Origin: Phycisphaerae bacterium | GTDB lineage: Bacteria > Planctomycetota > Phycisphaerae > Sedimentisphaerales > Anaerobacaceae | Direction: 5' to 3' | NCBI GenBank assembly: GCA_030630315.1 | Contig: DAOVNI010000011.1 | Location: 1-13,757 of the forward strand | DNA: 13,757 bases | Shown here: one piece after another, positions 1 through 7,656 of the stretch | How positions within the stretch are numbered: the first letter of the stretch is position 1 | Layout: each line of letters starts with the position of its first letter | Program-made: the position numbers and the translations under genes | Notes under the pieces: model-generated | What the model saw: the letters and a program-made list of their open reading frames with translations, nothing else | Told to the model about the DNA's origin: nothing | The model's database searches: none

Positions 1-85
1 AGATTGTAGGGTGGGCTTCAGCCCACCGTTGCTACTAAAACGATATCAGATTGTAGGGTGGGCTTCAGCCCACCGTTGCTACTAA
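1..85. repeat. Two direct copies of a REP-like palindrome
   Basis: A 38-bp unit is present twice, at 1-38 and 48-85, separated by 9 bp. The core of each copy is a perfect inverted repeat: GGTGGGCT and AGCCCACC around a 2-nt TC loop, followed by a conserved CGTTGCTACTAA tail. The first copy starts at the window edge, so more copies may lie upstream. The shape matches the REP class of dispersed palindromes found between bacterial genes. The unit could form a hairpin in RNA, but there is no T-run after the stem, so it is unlikely to be a simple intrinsic terminator. Confidence 0.85.
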
Positions 86-131
86 TCACTTGAATCGCCC
101 CCGTCATAAAATATATATTCTCCATTTTTCT

Positions 132-159
132 TTGAACCATAGCCCAGACTTGTTATAAT
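132..159 (+). promoter_or_regulatory. Candidate sigma70-type promoter for the beta-helix gene
   Basis: TTGAAC at 132-137 and a consensus TATAAT at 154-159 are separated by 16 bp. Transcription would start near 166 and give a leader of about 38 nt before the ATG at 204. An AAGGAG ribosome binding site at 191-196 lies 7 nt before the ATG. The -10 box is perfect, the -35 box only partial. Confidence 0.5.
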
Positions 160-203
160 AACTCTGTATCCGTCTTTTCCACTCTTTTCAAAGGAGAAAC
201 AAA

Positions 204-1844
204 ATGAAAAGACAACATATCCTTCAATGGGCAATCCTTGTAGCCTTGGTTCTTACCATTAATCCGGCTTTCGCCGGACGAATCATCTACGTCAATGCCG
301 ATGGCGACGGTGCAAACAACGGCTCATCCTGGGCCGACGCCTACAACTACCTTCAGGATGCCCTAAGTGCCGCTTGGAGCGGCGATGAGATCCGCGTGGC
401 TGAGGGCATCTATACACCCGATAGTAACTTAGCTGACCCTAATGGCTCGGGCGATCGAACCGCCACCTTCCAGCTAAAAAATGGCGTAACTCTTAAAGGC
501 GGCTATGCAGGTTACGGTGAACCAGACCCTGATGCCCGAGATATAGAGGCATATCAGACCAGCCTCAGCGGCGACCTTGCCAGCAACGATATAGATGTGA
601 ATGAGCCCTGGGATTTGTGGGATGAGCCGACACGGGCCGAGAATAGCTACCACGTTGTAACCGGCAGCGGAACAGATGCCAATACCGTGCTGGATGGCTT
701 CACAATCACTGCCGGAAATGCCAATGGACCATACCCTGAGTACTGCCACGGCGGAGGGATGCGCAACGAATACAGTAGCTCGACGGTGAGCAACTGCACT
801 TTCAGCGCAAACTCAGGCAATTGCAGCAATAGCGCCGGGATGGTCAATGAACACAGCAGTCCTAAGGTGACCAACTGCACGTTCATCGGAAACAACCGGT
901 GCGGGATAGCAAACTGGTACAACAATACTCCGACTCTGACGAACTGTACATTCATTGGGAACGGTCTTGGGGTGGCAAACCATTACGACAGTAGCTCGAC
1001 TCTGAGGAACTGTAAGTTCATTGGGAACCGTGAGGGAATTGAAAGTTTTGGGGGTATTACAACGCTGACTAACTGCATATTCAGCGGGAACAGACGGGCT
1101 ACCTTCTTCGACTACAGCAGCAGCAAGCCCATGCTGTTGAACTGCACATTCAGTGGGAATGCAGGAGTGATAGGAGTCGACGGCGGCGCCATTGCAACAC
1201 TAAATAATTGCGTCCTCTGGGGCAACGAGAGGCTACAATATGATTATGATGGTGTACTCATCATGAATTACAGTTGTATCCAGGGTGGCTGGCCCGGTGA
1301 AGGTAATATCGATGCCGACCCCCGCTTTGTTGACCTCGGTTACTGGGACTCAAACGGTGTCTGGATTGATGGTGATTATCATCTGCTGGAAGGTTCACCC
1401 TGCATCGATGCCGGCGACCCGAATTATGTGGCTGAACCGAACGAAACAGACCTCGATGGTAAACCCCGTATAATCGGCGGGCGAATCGATATGGGCGCTT
1501 ACGAATACAGTCCTCCAATACCAGCCGAGGTTAAGATTGTCCCGCGTACCATCAATTTAACAAGTATGGGCAAATGGATTACCTGTTATATCTCGCTTCC
1601 CGAAGATTACAATGTTACTGATATCGACCCCAACAGCATTCTTCTTGAGGAAGAGATTCAAGCGCAGTTGTTCCAGGTCAATGAACAAGAGCAAGTTGCC
1701 ATAGTCAGATTCAGCCGGGAAGAGTTGCGAGCCATCCTCGACACTGGCGATGTCGAGCTGACCATCACCGGCCAATTGACGGACGGAACCGTCTTTGAGG
1801 GAACAGATATAATTAGAGTAATAGATAAAGGCGGCAAAAAGTAA
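204..1844 (+). CDS. Secreted right-handed parallel beta-helix protein
   Basis: Predicted exported surface or extracellular protein of 546 aa. Residues 1-24 form a signal peptide: charged MKRQ, a hydrophobic core, and cleavage after AFA24. The start is supported by AAGGAG 7 nt upstream. After an IIYVNADGDG opening typical of pectate-lyase-like folds, residues about 150-370 carry repeated coils of the type NCTFxxN, each about 20-25 residues (NCTFSAN, NCTFIGN, NCIFSGN, NCVLWGN). Residues about 375-435 hold the segment with DPRFVD, SPCIDAGDP and the IDMGAYEY end, a motif set seen in planctomycete surface proteins (choice-of-anchor-like). The last about 100 residues, from AEVKIVP to the end, form a separate beta-rich module of unknown role. 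Members of this fold often bind or cleave polysaccharides, but no catalytic residues could be assigned, so the substrate is unknown. It converges on the next gene with only 6 bp between stop codons. Confidence 0.85.
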   Translation: MKRQHILQWAILVALVLTINPAFAGRIIYVNADGDGANNGSSWADAYNYLQDALSAAWSGDEIRVAEGIYTPDSNLADPNGSGDRTATFQLKNGVTLKGGYAGYGEPDPDARDIEAYQTSLSGDLASNDIDVNEPWDLWDEPTRAENSYHVVTGSGTDANTVLDGFTITAGNANGPYPEYCHGGGMRNEYSSSTVSNCTFSANSGNCSNSAGMVNEHSSPKVTNCTFIGNNRCGIANWYNNTPTLTNCTFIGNGLGVANHYDSSSTLRNCKFIGNREGIESFGGITTLTNCIFSGNRRATFFDYSSSKPMLLNCTFSGNAGVIGVDGGAIATLNNCVLWGNERLQYDYDGVLIMNYSCIQGGWPGEGNIDADPRFVDLGYWDSNGVWIDGDYHLLEGSPCIDAGDPNYVAEPNETDLDGKPRIIGGRIDMGAYEYSPPIPAEVKIVPRTINLTSMGKWITCYISLPEDYNVTDIDPNSILLEEEIQAQLFQVNEQEQVAIVRFSREELRAILDTGDVELTITGQLTDGTVFEGTDIIRVIDKGGKK

Positions 1845-1850
1845 CTCGCC

Positions 1851-3554
1851 CTACTTAATCGCCGGTTGATTTCCCGCCACAGCGCCGTCAATAGCTTCTT
1901 TAAGCGCAGCGACTGCCCGCCCCCACCGCTTTGCTTCGCTTTGCGAAGCAGTGGGGGGCAGCTTTTCGTAAGCGGCGTCGATAGATTCTTTAGCCCGTTC
2001 GAGCCTGCCCATCTGGTAATAAACATAGCCTAACAAAAACTGCAGCTCAGGCGCCCCGCTCATTTGGAGCCACTCTTCAACATTGGCTATCCTGCTTTCG
2101 AGCTTGTCCCTGTCACCTACCATAGCCACAAGGTCTATCTTAAACCGCGCATATTCAGGGAAAATCTCCAGAGCCCTCGAAAGAAACAGGGCACTGCTCA
2201 TATATTCGCCGGCGGCAAATAACGCATGGCTCCTGCCGGCGTATGCAAGTGGGTCGTCCGGCTTGTAAATCGACGCAAGGGTGAAAGAGTCCGCAGCGCG
2301 ATAGTACCTGCCCTGTTTTAGATATACCTCGCCGGCCCGCATATGCTGATTGAACTTATCGTTCGAGAAGGAGGCAAAAGTCTTGTGTGGACCCAGAATC
2401 GCTTTAGCTTTGGCAGATACATCAACGTCAGTTCCCAAAATATTTCGTATTTCATCGTCCGTCGTCCATCGTCTGTCCTCTGTCGTCCGTTGTCTGCCCT
2501 CTGTCGTCCGTTGTCTGTCTTCTGTCCTCCGTCTTCTGTCCTTTGTCTTTTGTCCCCTGTCTTCTGTCCTCCGTCTTCTGTCCTCTGTCTTTTGTCCTCT
2601 GTCTTCTGTCCTCTGTCTCTGCGCAGCTTCTTCAGGCTTTTCCGCCTTCGGCAGCTGCTCAAGACCTTTTTGTAACTCATCAATTCGCCGCTTCATCTGC
2701 TCATAAACACCAGGCTGGGCTTCCTCTTCGTCGGCCTGCTCTTTTGGCTTCTGCAGTTTAAGAGCTTGCAATACATCTGCGCTGCGCTCAAGCTTAGTAA
2801 GCGGCCGCAGAGAATCATCCCGGCTAATCAGGCTTTGCTTCAATTGTGGTGCCCTGTGTCCTAACTGCTTTAGGTCCTGCCGCAATCGTTCCATCTGCGC
2901 CAGGTTCTGCTCATCCGCTATCCTTTTGGCTTGTGCGTATGTGGCGACTCCATCTAAAATAAGTTGTTCGAGCTGCTGTGGAGTAAACCGCATCGGCCGG
3001 ATTTTGATACCGCCCAGGTCCGGCCCTGACGGACTCGATACCGTAGTGTCCCGGCCGGACAAAGCCTGCTCCTTCCCCCATTTAATCGCCGACCTGACTC
3101 CCGGAGCAAATCGGTCCGCAGCACGACCGCCAATCCTTGTGGTTGCCGGCCTGAAGACGCCGGGGCGGCCGGGTCTCGTAGTGGTTACCGTCCCCGATGG
3201 TGAATAATATGGTGTGTATCTGCCGGAAAGCGTGCCGAAATCCCCCGACCTCGCTGAACGCCTCAAAAAAGAATCAAGCGACGACGAGCCAATCGCCGCT
3301 CCAAAATCTGTGGTCGCCCGATACGGCACAACGCCGCGAAAGTGCCTGCCGCCGGCAACATTGCCGGTAATTATGAGGTTGCCGCTTCTATCAATCGGGT
3401 TAGGACTGCGAAACAGGCCGCTGCCGACACTGCTCGGCGGAACCGTCCCTGAACCAATGGGATTGCCAATCATGGGATTCCTAATCGCCCAGCCAGTCCC
3501 CGAAAAGAAGGTAAGAAATACCACGACCACAATAAATAACAATCGAGCCTTCAT
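1851..3554 (-). CDS. Exported TPR protein with an internal heptad-repeat insert
   Basis: 567-aa protein. Residues 1-23 look like a signal peptide (MKAR, a long hydrophobic run, then GTGWA), so it is probably periplasmic or secreted. Residues about 24-180 are Gly/Ser/Pro/Arg-rich and low in complexity. Residues about 190-310 look helical and charged. Residues about 313-366 are a highly charged peptide repeating every seven residues (RTEDRGQ, KTEDRRR), which is the translation of a 7-nt DNA repeat. From about 395 onward there are tetratricopeptide-like helical pairs, including YYRAADSFTLASIYKPDDP, AGEYMSSALFLSRALEIFPE and LGYVYYQMGRLERAKESIDAAYEKLP. Such repeats normally mediate protein-protein contacts. 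GGAG lies 11 nt before the ATG. It lies 55 bp downstream of the NAD kinase gene on the same strand, so co-transcription is possible. The partner is unknown. Confidence 0.8.
   Translation of the reverse strand: MKARLLFIVVVVFLTFFSGTGWAIRNPMIGNPIGSGTVPPSSVGSGLFRSPNPIDRSGNLIITGNVAGGRHFRGVVPYRATTDFGAAIGSSSLDSFLRRSARSGDFGTLSGRYTPYYSPSGTVTTTRPGRPGVFRPATTRIGGRAADRFAPGVRSAIKWGKEQALSGRDTTVSSPSGPDLGGIKIRPMRFTPQQLEQLILDGVATYAQAKRIADEQNLAQMERLRQDLKQLGHRAPQLKQSLISRDDSLRPLTKLERSADVLQALKLQKPKEQADEEEAQPGVYEQMKRRIDELQKGLEQLPKAEKPEEAAQRQRTEDRGQKTEDRRRRTEDRGQKTKDRRRRTEDRQRTTEGRQRTTEDRRWTTDDEIRNILGTDVDVSAKAKAILGPHKTFASFSNDKFNQHMRAGEVYLKQGRYYRAADSFTLASIYKPDDPLAYAGRSHALFAAGEYMSSALFLSRALEIFPEYARFKIDLVAMVGDRDKLESRIANVEEWLQMSGAPELQFLLGYVYYQMGRLERAKESIDAAYEKLPPTASQSEAKRWGRAVAALKEAIDGAVAGNQPAIK
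1921..1956. repeat. Palindromic element inside the TPR gene
   Basis: Imperfect hairpin in coding DNA. The inner stem is 1932-1939 paired with 1943-1950 (8 bp, TTT loop). The outer arms CCCCAC (1921-1926) and GTGGGG (1951-1956) pair across a 5-nt bulge on the left. It encodes roughly PTASQSEAKRWG near the protein's C-terminus, in the loop after the last TPR-like helix. The form suggests a REP-like element that entered the frame, or an ordinary GC-rich coincidence. Confidence 0.5.
2455..2615. repeat. Heptanucleotide tandem repeat, 23 units, within a CDS
   Basis: 161 bp made of 23 consecutive 7-mers on the plus strand, consensus TCYTCTG with variants such as TCGTCCG and TTGTCTG. No unit is lost or gained out of phase. 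Because 7 and 3 are coprime, every three units (21 nt) give a 7-residue peptide repeat in the minus-strand TPR gene. The tract is free of stops in that frame. Units near 2520-2615 are the most uniform and those near 2455-2515 more divergent. It resembles in form the heptanucleotide STRR repeats known from heterocystous cyanobacteria, but the unit is different. Confidence 0.95.
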
Positions 3555-3609
3555 AATATTAAATACTCCATACTCCCACAGGTATGTTCACAATTAAAAA
3601 TATTTTATC

Positions 3610-4479
3610 TTACACAATCTTATATTTCGGCTTTTCAGCCCAATTCAGTTTAGTCGCCAGGGTGTCCCATCGGGTTCGAAGCGGATTATTCACAATCAGG
3701 AAATCGCTGCTTTCCCTCTCGACTCTTACCACATCATCAATCGACAGCCTGCACGAGACCTGACCGTCGATCGAAACGGTCGTGCCTTCATTGACGCGTA
3801 CGCCAACGACCTCCACTCTACTATCGGCATTGATAACGATAGGCCGAAAGCTCAGCGAATGAGGACAAATCGGCGTAATAACCATCGCCTCCATCTTGGG
3901 CGACAGTATAGGGCCCCCCGCCGAGAGATTATAAGCGGTTGATCCAGTCGGAGTGGAAATTACAAGGCCGTCGCTTACACAGCCGGCGATGGGCTGACCA
4001 TCCACCGACATCTTCAGCTCAATCGTTCTAAAGGGCGGCCCGGCGGTGATAAAAACATCATTGATAGCCGCCGAGCAGAATTTTTCCCGGCTCTTATTAG
4101 CCATACTGAAAACTCTACAGCCTAACATCATCCGCTTCTCTATCGGCGCTGTGCCTTTCGTTAAACGAGGGAAAAATTCCTTGAGTTCGCCGACGCTGAA
4201 TTCCGCCAGGAAACCGAGCTTGCCGAGATTAACGCCTATCACCGGGACACCGCTCTGACTCAAATTCCTCGCCGCCGAGATAATGCTCCCATCGCCGCCG
4301 AAAACAATCGCAAAATCGCATTTTTTCAAAATCTCGGCTGTACAATTCTCAATACGATAGCTTTCTATTATCTCTGCCTTGCCCTGTGCAAAGTCGGTAA
4401 ATTCCTTAATTGCCTCAGCGACGTGTCCCTTTTTCGGGTCGCCGAAAACCACCAATCTTGGCAAACTGCTTTTTGCCAT
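3610..4479 (-). CDS. nadK: NAD kinase
   Basis: ATP-NAD kinase, 289 aa, a normal length for the bacterial family. It phosphorylates NAD to NADP in the cytoplasm and is usually essential. Visible signatures: the GGDGS motif at residues 61-65 (family GGDGT/S, with catalytic Asp63); [12 protein letters not shown] at 83-94; the AINDV segment around 138-142, with the conserved Asn-Asp pair; the nucleotide-binding stretch with SDGLVIST and TPTGSTAY at about 169-183; then GGP and the [13 protein letters not shown] segment at 203-215, typical of the C-terminal all-beta domain. The start at 4479 is the only Met that leaves the N-terminal strand LVVFGDP intact; the ribosome binding site is weak. The TPR gene follows 55 bp downstream. 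Divergent from the methyltransferase cassette across a 203-bp gap. Confidence 0.95.
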   Translation of the reverse strand: MAKSSLPRLVVFGDPKKGHVAEAIKEFTDFAQGKAEIIESYRIENCTAEILKKCDFAIVFGGDGSIISAARNLSQSGVPVIGVNLGKLGFLAEFSVGELKEFFPRLTKGTAPIEKRMMLGCRVFSMANKSREKFCSAAINDVFITAGPPFRTIELKMSVDGQPIAGCVSDGLVISTPTGSTAYNLSAGGPILSPKMEAMVITPICPHSLSFRPIVINADSRVEVVGVRVNEGTTVSIDGQVSCRLSIDDVVRVERESSDFLIVNNPLRTRWDTLATKLNWAEKPKYKIV

Positions 4480-4560
4480 CTTATCGTCTCAAACAATTAA
4501 ATTCTCAGTCTTAACCCATCGATTATCGACCATATTGCACCAACAATCAACTAAAATCCA

Positions 4561-4590
4561 CCAACTCAAAACTAAGCACTAAAAACTAAA
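4561..4590. repeat. 30-bp heptameric repeat, left copy of a long-distance inverted pair
   Basis: After two leading C bases, this is four 7-mers in phase: AACTCAA, AACTAAG, CACTAAA, AACTAAA. The whole 30 bp is the exact reverse complement of 12111-12140, and identity stops abruptly at both ends. It lies in the nadK/methyltransferase gap, immediately upstream of the candidate promoter of the cassette. Confidence 0.95.
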
Positions 4591-4594
4591 TTAC

Positions 4595-4623
4595 TTGACA
4601 GCAATTTCACTTTACGCTATTGT
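4595..4623 (+). promoter_or_regulatory. Candidate promoter of the methyltransferase cassette
   Basis: Consensus TTGACA at 4595-4600 is followed after 17 bp by TATTGT at 4618-4623 (4 of 6 matches to TATAAT). It sits 60 bp before the methyltransferase ATG, faces it, and starts 5 bp after the 30-bp repeat. No other good promoter-like pair was seen between 4480 and 4682. Confidence 0.5.
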
Positions 4624-4682
4624 TTACCCCGTGAGATGGTGAGGAATTATCTCATTGGCGAATTTTCATATTTTTTGACGAT

Positions 4683-6032
4683 ATGAGCAGTATGAAAAAT
4701 GTCATTTCATTGTTTTCAGGCGCACTTGGTTTAGATTTGGGATTGGAGAAAGCTGGATTTGTCCTTAGAGCAGCAATTGAATGCAATCAATTTGCTATTC
4801 AGACAATAAAAGAAAATCGAAGACACCTTAGGACAAAGAAGCTGGTATTAATTGATAAGAGAGTATCTCTGAAGAATGTTGGCGTAATTTGTGAGGAAAT
4901 TTTAAAAAAGACCAGACTCAAAAAAAGTGGCCGTTATGTTTTGGCCGGGGCCCCACCATGTCAACCATTTAGCACAGCGGGCAAACGGGCTTCGTTAAAG
5001 GACAGTCGCAGTTGTGGGTTTCAAATCTTTTTGAAAGCGATAAGAATTCTTAGGCCAAAGTTTTTTGTGATTGAAAATGTCAAAGGGATATTGTCCGCAG
5101 CAAAAAAACATAGGCCACTGGCCAAACGGGGACCTGGTTTCCCCCAATTAACTCGTGAGGAAGAACATGGTTCCTGGTTTAAAGAGTTACTTGATGATTT
5201 AAACGAGCTTTGCGATGATATTGGATATTGTGTTACTTGGGGACTAATCAATTCTGCTGATTACGGCGCTCCTCAGGTGCGCGAGCGAGTTATATTCATA
5301 GGTTCATTAGATGGGTATTTTGTATGGCCTGAAGCCACTCACTCCAAAGGTGGAAATAACGGAACGAAGAAATGGGTGGCTTTAAGAAAAGGGCTTAAAG
5401 GTCTTAAGGACAAGGAACCAGCTTATAAAGAGTTTAGCGAGGAGAGTTCGAATTATTTGAAATTAATCCCAGAAGGCTCAAACTGGCATGCACTGCCTAA
5501 AAATCTTCAACCTAAGGCAATAGGTGCTGCTTTCAAATCATGGGGTGGGCGAGCAGGATTTTTAAGGCGTCTTTCATGGACAAAGCTTGCCCCTACTATC
5601 ACAAATAACCCAAAAACAAAAGCAACGATGCTGTGTCATCCCACAAAAACCAGACCACTTAGTGTACGAGAGTGCGCGAGAATACAACAGTTTCCTGACG
5701 ATTGGAGTTTTTCAGGTAGTACGGCAGCGCAATACCGGCAAATAGGAAACGCAACACCTCTTGGTATTGGTGAGTCAATCGGGGACGCTATAAGGAACGT
5801 GGAAGACAACGGGACAAACGAGCTTTATCCCAAGAAACTCTATTGTGCTGACCCTGCACTACTGGAACGGATCATTAACAGCCCAAAAACGATGTTAAAT
5901 CCACCAAGAATGCGGAAAATCAAAGGCATAGAGCAAGCAAGGTCATGGCTTAACGGCAGAGCAAACAAAAGAACGGATTTTGAGAAATATGAGGCGATAA
6001 GCCCAAAAGAAGCAGCAGTGGGCTTCAAATAA
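4683..6032 (+). CDS. dcm: DNA (cytosine-5-)-methyltransferase
   Basis: 449-aa type II C5-cytosine methyltransferase; it transfers a methyl group from S-adenosylmethionine to C5 of cytosine in a specific DNA site. All the key family blocks are present in canonical order: motif I VISLFSGALGLDLGL (7-21, SAM binding), motif IV GAPPCQPFS (89-97, catalytic Cys93), motif VI ENVKG (131-135), motif VIII QVRERV (198-203), a target-recognition region about 215-325, motif IX RPLSVRECARIQQFP (324-338) and motif X YRQIGNATP (351-359). About 80 residues follow motif X, a longer tail than many family members have. The site cannot be read from sequence. Met1 has no good Shine-Dalgarno; Met4 at 4692 is an alternative. 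The DNA is visibly more AT-rich than nadK and dxs, consistent with acquisition. The symbol is used for the family, not for E. coli CCWGG specificity. A Vsr gene follows 23 bp on. Confidence 0.93.
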   Translation: MSSMKNVISLFSGALGLDLGLEKAGFVLRAAIECNQFAIQTIKENRRHLRTKKLVLIDKRVSLKNVGVICEEILKKTRLKKSGRYVLAGAPPCQPFSTAGKRASLKDSRSCGFQIFLKAIRILRPKFFVIENVKGILSAAKKHRPLAKRGPGFPQLTREEEHGSWFKELLDDLNELCDDIGYCVTWGLINSADYGAPQVRERVIFIGSLDGYFVWPEATHSKGGNNGTKKWVALRKGLKGLKDKEPAYKEFSEESSNYLKLIPEGSNWHALPKNLQPKAIGAAFKSWGGRAGFLRRLSWTKLAPTITNNPKTKATMLCHPTKTRPLSVRECARIQQFPDDWSFSGSTAAQYRQIGNATPLGIGESIGDAIRNVEDNGTNELYPKKLYCADPALLERIINSPKTMLNPPRMRKIKGIEQARSWLNGRANKRTDFEKYEAISPKEAAVGFK

Positions 6033-6055
6033 TTCTAAGGGCCTCCAATTGCTAC

Positions 6056-6508
6056 ATGGAAAGGAAGCTTAGAAAGACGCTCAAGGGCGGAAAGTTCAAG
6101 AACGTTCCGGCTGTACGTTCGAAGACAATGGCGGCCATTCGCGGTAAAGATAATCGGACCACTGAGCTTTGTTTCCGAATGGCACTTGTTCGGGAAGGAA
6201 TCAAAGGATGGGAGACCAACGCTGAAGATTTGGTTGGCAAACCGGATTTCTTTTTCCGAAAAAAACACATTGCTGTATTTGTTGATGGCTGTTTTTGGCA
6301 TGGATGTCCTAAATGCGGGCATTACCCAAAGACGCGCAGTTCTTTTTGGAAAATGAAGATACTCCGAAACAAGGAACGAGACAAAAAAAACAGACAGCGA
6401 CTCCGTAGAAATGGTATAAAGGTAATAAATATATGGGAGCATTCCTTAAAAGACCCGAAACGGTTAGAATTAAAAATTAAGATGTTAAAAACCGCATTGA
6501 GAACATAA
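6056..6508 (+). CDS. vsr: Very short patch repair (Vsr-type) endonuclease
   Basis: 150-aa Vsr-family endonuclease, close to the E. coli length (156). Vsr nicks DNA next to T:G mismatches formed when 5-methylcytosine deaminates, so it protects sites made by the adjacent methyltransferase. Visible: the RSKTMAAIRGKD opening (21-32, family RSxxM), TTELCFRMAL (35-44), GKPDFFF with the metal-binding Asp64, FVDGCFWHGCPKCG (75-88) with Cys79, His82, Cys84 and Cys87 in the expected metal-binding region, PKTRSSFW (91-98), KxxRNxERD (101-109) and the IWEH segment at 126-129. The equivalent of E. coli His64 (HGCFWH) is Asp, and the Cys of WEC is His129. The FVDGCFWH form is common in this family, so activity is likely, but zinc coordination may differ. 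No strong ribosome binding site; translation may be coupled to the methyltransferase. Confidence 0.92.
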   Translation: MERKLRKTLKGGKFKNVPAVRSKTMAAIRGKDNRTTELCFRMALVREGIKGWETNAEDLVGKPDFFFRKKHIAVFVDGCFWHGCPKCGHYPKTRSSFWKMKILRNKERDKKNRQRLRRNGIKVINIWEHSLKDPKRLELKIKMLKTALRT

Positions 6509-6559
6509 ACAAATATGACAGAAAGTAAATGACAGAAAATCTAAGAAAAGGTGATTTAT

Positions 6560-7642
6560 ATGGCGAAGAAAGGTAGACATGATTGGAAAGCACCGTCCTG
6601 GCTCAAGGAATCTATTGCTTCGACAGCATGGTTTCATGATAAAAAAGTCGAAGTCTACGAAGGAACTACAGAAATCAACGGCATTAGTCTTTGGAGAGAG
6701 AATTATCGCACTATGCTGGACTTAGACCATATCCAGCAAATTCTAAAGAAAGACCTCCGCAAAATAACAGATGACGAAATTATTGAGCATATTCTTCTCC
6801 ACGACCTCCATAAAATACCCGATTTAGCAAAATCTATAAAGCTCGATGGAGTTCGAGTTCCTTTGATTTTATCATATGGTAAGAAACTGATAGATGGCAA
6901 CAGGCGTTTGTTAGCATGTCGGTATTTGATGAAAAAAGAAAAAGATCATACTGAAAAATTTACAGTATCGATCGTAAAATGTCTGAGTCCAAGGGTTTCC
7001 AAAGAGATAAAACTTAAAATTATTGCAGAAATGAATTTTCTGCCGCAGCATAAGGAAGAATGGCCCCGGTATGTCAGGGCTCAGTTCGCACTCCAAGAAT
7101 ATGAAAATTTTTTGAGAACATCAAAAAATGAGAAAGAAGCATATAAACACGTCAACTATTTCCTAGATATACCACCTGCTGATTTGAAGCGGTTCCGCGA
7201 AGTCTTGAAAATGATAGAAGAATATGTCAAATTTGTAGAACGAGCAGGGAAAAAAAAGCGTCAAGACGCTGAGATATTTGGCCGGTCGAAATTTCATTTC
7301 TTTGAGGAGCTCCACAACAAAGCTGATGTTATTGATAAACCAGTAAAGAAAATGTTTTTCAGGTATCTCAGCGACCAGCAAATCACATCCATGACAAAAG
7401 TGCGGGAATTTGCCGCAATTCTAAGATATGCTCCTGCAAGGAAACACTTAGAAAAACAAAACGGCAGTTTTGAGTTGGCAAAATCCATGTATGCTGAATC
7501 CGCAAGTCCAAAAAAGGCCTTGGCAAGGATAAAGCGGTTTTGTGCATGGATAGAAAATTTATCTCGTGTCGAAAAAAACAGCATATCCGTTGATTTAAAA
7601 AAACGGCTGAGCAAGGCCGTGCAGAAGCTCTTGAAAAAATAA
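6560..7642 (+). CDS. ParB-like (ParB/Srx fold) domain protein in the methyltransferase cassette
   Basis: 360 aa from the ATG at 6560, preferred because AAAAGGTG at 6546-6553 lies 6 nt before it; a GTG at 6551 would add three residues but overlaps that site. The segment with HKIPDLAKSIKLDG, then VRVPLIL, then LIDGNRRLLACRYL (about 84-123) matches the N-terminal domain of ParB/Spo0J proteins: strand, helix, strand and the G(N/E)RR box that in ParB binds CTP and in relatives can give nuclease activity. The rest, residues about 150-360, is Lys-rich and mostly helical, with no recognised domain; ParB's central HTH was not seen. Many ParB-domain proteins outside par loci are regulators or nucleases in mobile and defence loci. 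Here it may supply the missing effector or restrict DNA, which is inference. It is 51 nt after vsr and 14 nt before the next gene. Confidence 0.65.
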   Translation: MAKKGRHDWKAPSWLKESIASTAWFHDKKVEVYEGTTEINGISLWRENYRTMLDLDHIQQILKKDLRKITDDEIIEHILLHDLHKIPDLAKSIKLDGVRVPLILSYGKKLIDGNRRLLACRYLMKKEKDHTEKFTVSIVKCLSPRVSKEIKLKIIAEMNFLPQHKEEWPRYVRAQFALQEYENFLRTSKNEKEAYKHVNYFLDIPPADLKRFREVLKMIEEYVKFVERAGKKKRQDAEIFGRSKFHFFEELHNKADVIDKPVKKMFFRYLSDQQITSMTKVREFAAILRYAPARKHLEKQNGSFELAKSMYAESASPKKALARIKRFCAWIENLSRVEKNSISVDLKKRLSKAVQKLLKK

Positions 7643-7656
7643 GGGAATTAATTCAC

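Noticed and set aside
1842..1853. Bidirectional terminator between the convergent beta-helix and TPR genes
   Set aside because: Only 6 bp lie between the stops and no stem with a T-run was seen there.
2455..2615. Possible CRISPR array
   Set aside because: The unit is 7 nt with no spacers; it is a simple tandem repeat. No cas genes are present.
2343..2761. Several plus-strand open frames rich in Ser/Val/Cys/Leu opposite the TPR gene
   Set aside because: They are the translation of the stop-free heptamer tract read on the other strand; no start signals or protein features.
6035..6442. Minus-strand 135-codon frame opposite vsr
   Set aside because: It is a shadow of the well-supported vsr gene and has no family motif.
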